Position numbers and translations under genes: made by a program. The notes under the pieces are model-generated. The model had not been told where the DNA came from, did not search any database, and saw nothing but the letters and a program-made list of their open reading frames with translations. From Siniperca chuatsi (lineage: Eukaryota; Chordata; Actinopteri; Centrarchiformes; Sinipercidae): DNA of 64,000 nucleotides. Shown piece after piece: positions 54,258 through 64,000 of this stretch; the first letter of the stretch is position 1; each line of letters starts with the position of its first letter. The stretch lies in the NCBI RefSeq assembly GCF_020085105.1, contig NC_058064.1, forward strand, positions 17,739,823 to 17,803,822, written 5' to 3'.

Positions 54258-57200
54258 TTATGTCTTATGCCTCCTCCTACTGTTCATTTCAAAATAAGGG
54301 TCCTCACGTTTTCCCTTGCATTGTGGGATCTTCTTGCTGGGCTCGGTCTTAACAGCTCTGACGTTGGGGCTGGTTTTCTGCGGGGCCAGGGCTTGTCCTG
54401 GAGTCGCTTCGGGTTTTAGAGTTGGCTTCCCGTTGATGGGGTTAGTGGTGGCTGCTTGTTTTCGCCCCCCTCTCTGTACTGTGGCTGGTGTTTTCTGATT
54501 GGCTATGCTGGCGGGAGAAGGGCCTGTGTTGCCCCCTGGGACCCGCCTGGGGACAGCAGCAGTACCGCGTGAAGGGGCGGCAACAGCCGCCTTGGTTGGG
54601 GCCGGCCCCTTGGCTTTGGCTGTGACCTCTTTGCTCTTCGGCAGGGAGCAGGCGGGTTTTGGCAGCACCGGGGAGGCTGTCCGTGAGCTGGGGGTGGGGG
54701 TCCGGGTTTGGAGAGTTGTCATCGGTGCTCTTGGCGTCGGCGTCACTGCAGCTCTTGTGGCCGTCCGCATCCGCCTGGCTGCCTCTAGACGGAGGCGTGA
54801 GGCTGGGGAGCCGGGACGGCGCTGTGCAAGGCGAGAGCGCTGGCTGGCGCCCGATGGAGGCCGGGCATCTTTAGGGGTGGGTGCCCGTACTGGTGCGGCG
54901 ACAGGGCGAGGCACAGAGGCAGCGGTGGGGGAAGAACAGGGGCTGGAGGGTTTGGGGCATTTGGAAGACGGTTCAGGGCAGACGGGGCTCCTGGGCTGAG
55001 AGGCGGGGCCGCGTGGTGACGGCCTGAGCTTCAGTTTGGGGGCGGGGCTTGGATCTGCAGGGGCAGGTGATGGAGCTGAGGATGGAGTCCGAGCTCTGCG
55101 ATGCACCTGCACACCCTGACACCCCGGGCTGGGAGACTGTTTGGAGGAACTTCCCACGGGTGTGGAGGGCAGAGAGGAGGAACCTTTGGTGGTGTTGGGC
55201 AGGGGCAGCTGGGTGGGCTTCCTGAGGGAAGAAGGTGTCCCCTGGAGGTTCTTCTTGGGTGCTGTGGCAGCACCTTTTCTGGGCAACGTGGGCGTGCAGG
55301 CCGGGGAGGCGGTGTAGGACCGGCACGTCTGACCCGCAGCGGTCACAGACACCGGCTTACAGGCCGAGCCGGAGGAAGAGGAAGAGGATGAGGTGGAGGA
55401 GGAAGAGGAGGATGAGGAGGAGATGAGGTTGTTGACAGCAGCGAGGGGGTCCATGTCAGGAGGAGGGGGTGGAGCTGCGTTGCCATGGTGACCTCCCAGG
55501 CCGGGGGGGCCTTTCTGAAAGGCCAGGATCTTCTGCTCCAGAGTGGTGAACTGCAGCACTCGCAGAGGGTCGTATTTCATCAGGAAACCGCGCAGTGTGT
55601 CCCAGCCGCCACCGACACGCACCATCACATGTTTACCATGAAGCATCTGTGGAGGGAAGAAAAATCATTTGGTAAGAATATTTCCTCCTCAAGAAAAATA
55701 CATTTGGTTTGGTGAAAAAAAGACAAGTCTTTAAATGAAAAAAAAATATTCCACAGATCTTTGTAGACAGTCAAAAATCAACAGTGACAGTCCTTAAAGT
55801 TCCCAAAACAGCTGCTGCAGAGCTATAAATGAGCCTGTCTGTCCTGAGGCTCGCCACCATGGACAGCAGTGTAATTATGATGTAATCACGCAATACCCAC
55901 CACTATTGGGTAACGAGCTTACCTCTGTCAGAGCTCACACACAAACACACTTACTGGCAGCCACCTGTGTTGGCAGTGTGTATCCTACCACGCACTTTTA
56001 ATAGGATACAACACAGTATTTATTCTTGTACTGTATACTGCACTTCAGCTCTTGTTTTATAGAATATGAAACCCTGACATGTGAAATTAGTATATCTCAA
56101 AAGCACATGACTGGGTTGCTACTTCTGAATGGGACAACTTAGTGACCGTCTGGATTACTAACGTGAAGTGACACAACACGAGTATGCTACCACTGCAGAG
56201 AGAGAGTGTGTGCGTGTGTGTGTGTTCAGAGCACTCACCCGAATAAAGAGGGTCTTGTCTCCCAGTCTGTAGCGTCCCTCAGACAGGTACTCAATGGAAA
56301 CTCTGTTGGAGCAGTTGCAAGGTGGGTCGTCCATGCCATGTTCCTACAAGAGATAATAAGAGGATCGTAAGGCGGCCATATTGGAGGTCTCATTGGCAGC
56401 GATACTGGATTCTCTTTGTAAATGATATGATTATTTTATAACCTAACATTTTCAGTTGGAAGATAATTCAGTGTCACCTCAGATGGCCGGAAAACAAAGC
56501 AATACATTTAAGGCCCTTCATTGCTGCTGCATAAGTGAGCAGTAATGCAATGACAGCCACTGAATCAAGCAGTGAGACATGTTGAGATACGAGGAAGAGG
56601 AAGGTGATGAAGACACACTGGACTAAAATAACTGTTACTGACAGCATCTGCTACAAGCTGCAGCTTGCAAGCTGCTTATTTGAGTCTTATTTGACTGTGT
56701 AAAGGAAAATGCATTTGGGAACAAATACACTAGTTGGTAGATGCTTTTATCCAAACTGCCTTCCAGTTCAATGAGTGCGGTTATTTTTAGCCCAGCTGCC
56801 TCCTCTGGGAATAAAACCCCCAACCCTGTTGGCATTAGAGCCTTGTTTTACCCGCCAAACTGGACCCACCTAACACTGACAGCGTTAGAATCACAATGTC
56901 CATCAGAAATGATTTAGAAAGTAGTTAAAACCACAGGTGACGGAGGAACTGTGCAAGACACGGAGTATTTGCTACATGAACAGCGACTTCATCGCTGTAT
57001 GACGTCACATATCTGTAGCCCGGGGGTCACGCGTGACAGCGAGTCACAGGGCGCCGGCAGAGCGTCACATGGTCAGCTGCGATGCGTCATACCCTGTGGG
57101 GCGCCAATGAAGCGGTGAGAGTCTTGGCTCGGCTTCAACTGGGTCGCACATGTTCCACCTATGTGATGCTAACGTGATCAGCTGGAACACTTCACATCTT

Positions 57201-60200
57201 TGGGGTGGGAGCACGGGGAGGAAGAAGAGACTGCATGCAAATTTGCTGTTTGAACAGTTCTCTTTTTTGCTCGTTTGCGTGCGGCCAGCAGTGAACACCA
57301 TCAACGAGACTGAGGTTAGATGACAGCGCACCAATATTACAAGTGTTTGGGGGCAGGAACTTGATCTGCTAAAAGGAGGTGCCACACTTCCTGCCTCCAG
57401 GTGGCAAGTTTCATGTTCTGTCTGTTTAAAAACAGTACAGTGTTCATTTCCTGTTCATATTGTCAAGCTGTCAGCCAGGACTCACCCCCGGCTGGTAGAG
57501 GCCGCCGTGCTGGCAGCACACGCTGAAGGTTTTGACGGCCGGAGGCGGCTCCTCTGTCATCAGCAGAGTCTCCTCCAACTCAATCTCCTTCTCCAGCTTC
57601 ACCAGCACAGGAGGCTCCACGCCGTACCTGAGAAGCACACAGCAGAGTTTCCATGTGCACTTTTTGGCACTAAAACGTTAAACCAATCTTAAACTGTTTC
57701 CTTAATGATTCATCTGAAGCTTCTTCTTCTTCTCTGTTCAAGGACTTACTTGGAGACGATGCGGCCGATCTCCAGCAGACAGAGACAAACCTGCCGAGGC
57801 TCCTTGTGCAGAACTGAGGCAGAAAACACAACAATTAACAGACTGTTATCAAATAATGTAAAGGAGCAGCTGCCACTTCTGCTTTCTTTAGAGGGACAGA
57901 ACAGGCAGAGAAGAGGGACGAGAAGCAGTGCGACAAAATTCACGTGTTGCATTCAAAAACGTGACATTATGAGCGCATAAGATAAAGTGAATTATTCCCT
58001 GAGGGGTTGTTGGGTGATTCATGCAGAAGAGAACAGAGGTTTGGGGTGGAGGGCACAACTTTACAGTCACTCAGGGATATTAATTAAAACAAAAATATAC
58101 TTGAGAATCTGTGTTTCTGTTCTTGGAACAGGAGACGTATGGCTTTCTTTCTAAAATCGCTCCAATCCGTTTTTTGGGAGAGCCATTACTTGTAATGAAG
58201 CGATCCCCCATACAGAGTACTCAGGGTGATTGCTCTCCATGGCAGATCCTATTAAACCATTAAGAAGTAAGGCTTAAACAACAGAGCTCTGCAAAGATAT
58301 TAGGAGCTTACAACCGCAGTCTGTTTTACACTGAAAATATGAAGCCCAACATTAGTGTGGGGTAATTTATATTCATAATAGCTGATGTCCTTATTCAAAA
58401 GAAGAAAGATCCAGTTCTTAATGCAGGTAACGGTTGTGTCTCTGTCTTATTGCACTTGTTTCAGTCCCCAACACTTTAATGGCAACTTGGCAAATTCTTT
58501 CCAGCTATCTTTTAGTTTTCCCTGCCTGGTCCATCTTCCACTCTTATTCTAACCCAAGCACTACAAACAGTTAAGTGTTCAAAATCACATGCATGGAACA
58601 GGTGTTGTAGTGTCTGGTACAAACCTGCAGACAGATCTACATCATAGTAAATATGTGCTTGCATAGGACTGCATATGACTCTGGTGTCTGCTTTGTACTT
58701 GGTCTCAACTTCCTTTTGGCCTGATTTTGAAACTGTCTTGGACTCAACCAATGCTCGCTAAAGAAAAAAAAGCTTAAGAGGAAAAATAGGAGCAGTTTTT
58801 CCCAGTAGGTAGACAGTGGCCAGGCACATGCAGGAAAACTCATCATGATACAATTTCATTGACTTGGCTGGGGTAAGACAGGTGTAAGGAAAGTTATTTG
58901 GACGCTTTGTTGCACTTGGATCTCCGGAATAAAAGATTTACCGGACGGTTAAGGTGACATTCTTTGTAGAAAATGTCTGCTTTGATAAACAAAACTTGTA
59001 CTCACCGCCCCCATTACTGGGAATTTTTATCTGGTAGGATTGTGACAAACTATCTCAATCTTTGCCAGAGCACCAGAAGTAGCACTTTATTAAGTTACTG
59101 TGGGTTCTACATTGCCGGGAAAGAGTTCCCAGGTCATATCAGCCGAAAACAATGTTCTTGTTCCCAAAAACTAATTTGGCATTCGTTCATGTAAATATAG
59201 ATTTTTAGACTGGCCATTTTTCATTGGAGTAGTATTACGCCAGATCTTCTTATATTTTTCATGACAAGAGAGAGGCATTGTGCATCTACAGTGATTAAAA
59301 AAAAGAAAGCTAGAAAGGATGCATTTACTCCAGAATAGATGAAAGCAGTCTATAGTTTCAGTGATTACTGCTGCAGCTCTTACCGAGGCCCTCTGACTCA
59401 AACAGGTAGGTCTCCTCCACGCCGATGTGGCGACACCAGGCCAGGAAGTTGGCGGTGTTGTCACGAGCGAAGAAGGAACCTGGAGAGGCGTCCCGCTTAC
59501 ATGCAACCTTCCTCGTGGGGAACAGCTGTCAGGCAAAGTAAACTCTATGAATCATCATCATCATGAAATCAGTGTGGACATTTGTGGTTAAGTGGGGGGA
59601 TTTAAAAACACACAAACAAGGATAAAAATGTGAGAATGTAGACGGGTTTCCGACAACATCGTTGCGAGATGCGTGCACATGTGGGAGATAGAATGCAGAC
59701 CAAAATGACTGAGCGCTTGTAGAGAGATCACCATGAGACGTTTTGTGCCATAAACTGCCCTTATCACAAAAGTTACAGGTGGAAAATGTTTAAATTCCCA
59801 AGGACACCCTGCTAGCTCAAAGCGAGTGAAGTTTTGCCTGTATACACTGCAGGCATCTGAGTTTCTGCACTAAAATGAGATATCTGGCAAATATCTATTG
59901 TCTGGTGTATTTTGATGGTAAACCACAGGAAGTCCATAGAGTACCTGCTAACATAACATTACTAATTAATTACTAATGGTACTTGTTAGCTGCAAGAGCT
60001 AACTTTGTGTAGTCTTTGTGTCATTACTGCTACTGGCTGCTGTTCTCACTGGAATTCCATGTGTCAAGTTAGCTAGTTAGGTTAGCCTACAGATCAACAT
60101 GCGTGTACTAGTAGTAATAAAATAATAAAAATAGCCACATATAGTATAAGCTATCATGAATTTGCTGCGTGCGCATCCTTGATTGTGATCGGGAAGCCCG

Positions 60201-61787
60201 TCCAATAGCTCAGGCAGAGAAATATCTCAGAACAAAAGGACATTTTAAACAACTATAAAAAATATTGTAGAAAGTGGCAAAACTCCACCTTACAGCTCCT
60301 ACGAGTTAACAGAAAACTGAACTTCAAACCTGCAGAGCTCTCCCCAAACATCCCCCATGTGTAAGCATGAAAGCTGCCCTTTGGACAATCGTCCGAGTTA
60401 TTTTCATCGCTGCTGTCTGACTCACTTTGCAGAGTGCGGAGGGGCAGCTCTGGGCGATCTTAGTCTGCAGCACACCGATAAGCTGGCAGAGCTTCACGCC
60501 GTTATTCAGCTCCTCCATGAAAAACTCTGCTCTCACCTCCTCTCCTGGAAAAATGAAAGTGAAAAGACACAGAATAAAGTGTACAGCACAATGCAAATTA
60601 TCTTACTTTTTCATCTGCAAGAGCCCTTCAAAAAATATTAGATTTGTCCCATTTCATTTCACTATTTGCAGGTCAAATGCACATCTCTAGTACAAAATAA
60701 GTACAATTACAAGATTTAATACAAAATACTTCTTCACTTGAGCATTTTTTTCTTCTACAGAGTATTCTGTTGTAGGACATTACAAAAACACTACACACTG
60801 ACAGTTGCTTTTCAACACAGGACTCTCCTATAAACTGAAGGACTTAAGGTCCCACAACTCCTTATTATAAATCACTGCCCTAGGAAACTCAACAAAAGCC
60901 ATTTGAACTGAATTTACATCGGGAGCATAACACTAAGCGACAAAGATTGCTCCACAAAAGGTTTTTTCCCCCCACACAACAGCGGCCGAAACTTTATCTG
61001 CTGCACGCCGCCTGTTTCTGCAGTATCTGGCCCCTCAGGATTGACAAACTGTTTAAAAGTTTAAAAATGGTGGGATACAGCGATCACAGTACCAATAACT
61101 CATGTTGAGCGTTTAGTGCCTGCCCACATTCCTCATGAGAAAAACTGAACAACAATAGAGTCAGTTTCCAGTCAGCTTCAATTTCCGCACTACTCTATTG
61201 TATCGTAAGGGACAATAGATGTCAGTATAATGGCAGAGACGGATGAAATGAGGGATTTTGTTCCATTCCTGTTTCTGTGGTTTGCTAAATAGCAACATCC
61301 AAATCCAATTACATGGGAGACCCGTGTCAATGGTGCTTCGGTATTTTCCTAGCCTCGAGGGGCCAAACTGTTAGCATGCAACTGCCCAGTGTCGATTCAC
61401 ATATGCACGGGTTTGGACAAATTTACTCTGTTGTATATATCCATGTAACTACACTACAGTAAAATATAATATACATCAGAAAGAGAAAAATTAACCTGAA
61501 AATGAACATCTGTTTTCCTTGAACAGTCAGAGGGGGCAAAAAGACAAAATGAGACCAAACAACTAAAAACAGTACTTCTTGGCCGACACGCAGCGCTTAC
61601 CCAGCATGCCGGTGAGCCAGATGGCCAGATCCTCCTGCATGGGCACCAGGGTGGCCTCATGTCGCACTGCCAGCCACTGGTCATACTGGAAGACGTCAGC
61701 GAGACCGGGGCCGTGCCGCTGTGCTAGCGGGCTGCGAGGGCTCCTGGGGCTCAGCAACGGGGCGTCGAACTTCTCGCCGAACCACAC
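54258..61787 (-). CDS. gas2l3: Growth arrest-specific 2-like 3 (5' end not found)
   Basis: Actin-microtubule cross-linker acting at the spindle midzone and midbody in cytokinesis. Exons (minus): 61601-61787, 60426-60544, 59384-59525, 57750-57813, 57486-57627, 56239-56343, 54258-55646. All join in frame to 715 aa plus stop (human 694). The first visible exon starts at a splice acceptor with VWFGEKF, so a short upstream exon with the ATG is missing or outside the window. CH domain: [72 protein letters not shown] domain: [38 protein letters not shown]. The last exon (462 codons) encodes a long disordered, proline/serine/basic tail with a 17-residue serine-rich run and strongly GC-rich codons, ending [14 protein letters not shown]. 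The DPYFEM end resembles the human C-terminus, which favours gas2l3 over gas2l1 or gas2l2. Confidence 0.94.
55374..55433 (-). repeat. gas2l3: Serine-coding (TCN)n tract in gas2l3
   Basis: On the plus strand a GAGGAAGAGGATGAGG-type tract. On the coding strand it gives about 17 serines with one threonine, using mixed TCC, TCT and TCA codons. It lies just after the GAR domain. Confidence 0.8.
56198..56225 (-). repeat. gas2l3: (CA)n/(CT)n tract next to the gas2l3 exon 6 donor
   Basis: In transcript direction the intron begins GTGAGTGCTCTGAA and then runs into CACACACACGCACACA and CTCTCT, i.e. a CA repeat beginning about 14 nt after the splice donor of exon 56239-56343. Confidence 0.8.
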
Positions 61788-62110
61788 CTGGAGACGAGAG
61801 GAGGGAAAAGTGGAAGGAAGATTAAATGGCAGATTTCCATCCTCGTTGACAGAAACTAAGTTAGAGCTGAACTTTTGCAGACAAAAACATTCGTAACCAC
61901 CTATATGTAATCACAAAATGGCAGCAACCACAAAGATCTCGGAAGATGATAAAATGAATACGCTCTACATCATCTCCTTGTTAGACTCAAAGGATTAGAA
62001 ACAAGCAGTAACCCTGGCAGAATCATAACCGATTAGTGTGGCTGCCCACTTGTTGAGACATCTGCCTAATCTGTGCTACTCTTAGTCATGGTTTTAAGAC
62101 ATTCAACTTC

Positions 62111-62532
62111 AAAGGAATAGTTCAACATTTTGGGAAATACTCTTATATGCTTTCTTGCAGAGAGTTAGATGAGAAGATTGATACCAGTTACACATCTGTA
62201 CACTATATATGAAGCTACCATCAGTAGCCGGTTAGCTTAGCATAACAACAGTAAACAGCTAGCCTGGCCCTTCAGGAAGTCACAAAGCCCAGCCAAGAAA
62301 TAGTCCGGCATAGTCGTCTTTACACTTTACGTGCACATTTTTTGTGTGGATTATAAACAAGATATAATATGTTAATTAATTAGTGAGCTTTAGAGGTACT
62401 GACTAGCTATTTCCTCCTGTTTCAAGTCTTTATGCCAAGCTATGCTAACCGGCTGCTGGCTGTGGCCTTATACAGTATTTAGTTACCAGCCAGATATGAC
62501 TAGTACTGATCTTTTCATCTCACTTTCAGCAA
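62111..62532. mobile_element. Fold-back element, copy 3
   Basis: Begins aaaggaatagttcaacattt and runs through gagagttagatgagaagatt, gccggttagcttagcataac and cagctagcctgg. After 62366 it reverses through gtgagctttagaggtact, tatgccaagctatgctaacc and gatcttttcatctcactttc. The two arms are imperfect inverted copies, so the transcript or single strand could fold on itself. It lacks the X-box-like centre of the other copies; the right terminus is truncated. Confidence 0.65.
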
Positions 62533-63149
62533 AAAACAGGACTCAGGGTTTGCTTTGTTATTCAGACAAGTATAAAAAAAAAAAAAAAACACTTTCAGAA
62601 CCAATTTTCTCTCTTCAGTGAGGCATTATGTCCTCAAAACAATGTTAGTGAAAACACCGTACGACAAGAGTCGACAAACCTATATAATGTTTTTTGCAAA
62701 CACCTTATTGTTTTTTTAACCCTGAATATAGTGTAGGTTAGCAGTTTCTCCACAGCCGACTGTCTACAGCATTATCATACTCTATTTACCATTCAGCCTT
62801 GCACTGTGAGAACATCAGAGGAATTTTAGTGACCTATCCATGCAGAGAGGACGCGTCAGGGACGCCGTCATACCACACTTCACTTGCATGCTCTATTGGA
62901 GTTTGTAGCACACACACTGCCAATGGGCCTGGTAACCACTGTGGTTTACTCTGTGCGTAAAAACCACAACCTCAGCTTTATCTGTAACCACCCAACCCCG
63001 ATATGTTTATTTTTTAACATCTATCACTGTCCACTGAAAGATGACCTTACAGTCATTGTTATTTTTTCTTTTGTTTCAAATCCAAAAGGACAAACAGAGA
63101 CTATTGAATCCTGTTGCACTTGACTGCTTAAATTGGCGTCTAGCACTAG

Positions 63150-63265
63150 TTCACAGTCTGCGGCTCAGTGCCTAGAGCGAGCTGCTGATCCCAGCTCTTG
63201 ACATTGATGTCCCATCATATCCATCTCTGCTGTCACACCACTCCTTCCCATTCCCTTCTCTCTCA
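63150..63265. mobile_element. Possible SINE fragment
   Basis: gcggctcagtgcctagagcg followed by agctgctgatcccagctctt resembles the head of tRNA-derived SINEs, and CT-rich sequence (ccttcccattcccttctctc) follows. There is no second copy in this window for comparison, so the call is tentative. Confidence 0.3.
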
Positions 63266-64000
63266 CACTTCAGCTCTGCACTTTTACACTGACGATTCAC
63301 TAAGTCTGATATAAAGGAGAGATGGAAAATAATCCTGTGTAATCTGTGTTTTGGTTTCACAGCCACCATGTACATTACTGAAATTATTTTTAAGTTGGAC
63401 ATACTTTTAGGAAAAAATATGGGGGACAAAAAAATAGACAAAACTACATATGGCTATTTAATCCTGAATTTAAAGTAACCCAAGCTCTTGGCTGTCAAAG
63501 CTTTAAAGAGATTTAGAAAGATGACGCTTCTATCCGTCAAAAAATGCATGTAATTCATATTTATAAAATGGCTATGTTGTTTTATTTTTAACTTTTTAAT
63601 TGTTCGCAGGCAGCAGGAGGAGTAATCTAGAAACCAGCAGCAGATGTGCACTATGACGACTTGTCCAGACATTACATAACACTTCTGGATGTCCCCCCTC
63701 CTCCCCGTCCAGTGTGTTGACATCTGTTTAAGATACAGCCTTTAATCTTTCCATCACATGTCATCGAACAATAACGGGGCATTGCCTTCTCTGGGGGTAA
63801 TCGGTTATTGCGCTTAAAACAAGGCAGAGTCTTGTTGAGGCCTTGAATTCATCATATTCATTCGGCCTACAAACAGGAAACCATCCGGCCAGTTGAACAG
63901 AGAGGCTGTTATACAGTAAAGTACTTCTGCTGGTGCTCTGAGCTTCCCTGAACAACACTGCTAATGATACTTTAACTGCGTGTGTGCATTCTGGATAGTG

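Larger units (their letters stand above)
61788..64000. other. Probable gas2l3 5' intron, with repeats
   Basis: The missing first coding exon of gas2l3 should lie in or beyond this stretch. I looked for a minus-strand ATG with a donor in phase 0 and found none that I trust. The stretch holds the fold-back element (62111-62532), a poly-A run at 62575-62588 and a SINE-like segment at about 63150-63265. Confidence 0.45.

Noticed and set aside
54499-54999. 166-codon plus-strand open frame
   Set aside because: It is antisense to the GC-rich last exon of gas2l3; its alanine/glycine/arginine-rich sequence is a shadow of proline/serine codons on the real strand.
61601-61787. Treating the GTG at 61787 as the gas2l3 start codon
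   Set aside because: The GTG follows a splice acceptor and corresponds to an internal valine before WFGE in the family; vertebrate genes rarely start at GTG.

Overview
The window is vertebrate nuclear DNA, almost certainly from a ray-finned (teleost, probably percomorph-type) fish. The genes are intron-rich with GT-AG junctions, the encoded proteins are close to known vertebrate orthologues, and the spacers hold AT/CA microsatellites and dispersed elements of fish type. No bacterial, CRISPR or rRNA feature was seen.

Layout. 1-3.7 kb: probable first intron of a leftward gene, with a candidate minus-strand first exon at 3655-3697. By synteny this could be bmal2/arntl2. It lies beside a cluster of perfect CACGTG E-boxes. 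3.7-13.3 kb: intergenic, with a decayed LINE reverse transcriptase (7.6-8.35 kb) and a 321-bp element with terminal inverted repeats (10.1 kb). 13.4-23.3 kb, minus strand: stk38l (NDR2 kinase), 13 coding-bearing exons reconstructed, 463 aa. 25.3-30.0 kb, minus: med21 (Mediator subunit), 4 exons, 145 aa. 30.0-34.3 kb, plus: fgfr1op2, 215 aa, divergent from med21 and probably sharing its promoter region. 35.2-50.0 kb, plus: tm7sf3, 12 exons, 561 aa, with a signal peptide and seven membrane segments. 50-54.2 kb: spacer between convergent genes. 54.3-61.8 kb and beyond, minus: gas2l3 (CH plus GAR domains), 7 exons and 715 aa visible; the first few codons were not found. 61.8-64 kb: repeats and unassigned sequence.

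The genes are unrelated in function: a Hippo/NDR kinase, a transcription co-activator subunit, a coiled-coil cytoskeletal factor, a seven-pass membrane protein and an actin-microtubule linker. They are held together by conserved synteny with human 12p11.23 (FGFR1OP2, TM7SF3, MED21, STK38L, ARNTL2, from memory). gas2l3 is a joined-on neighbour whose human orthologue is on 12q.

The most interesting non-gene signals are the E-box cluster beside the candidate clock-gene exon; a fold-back element family (39.2, 48.1 and 62.1 kb) with an RFX/X-box-like palindrome at the centre of two copies; a second short TIR element (10.1 and 18.6 kb); three evenly spaced CCAAT boxes at the inferred stk38l promoter; and a bulged GC-rich hairpin in a tm7sf3 intron. 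All exon coordinates were derived by hand from splice signals and reading-frame continuity. Functional statements rest on family knowledge, not on searches.
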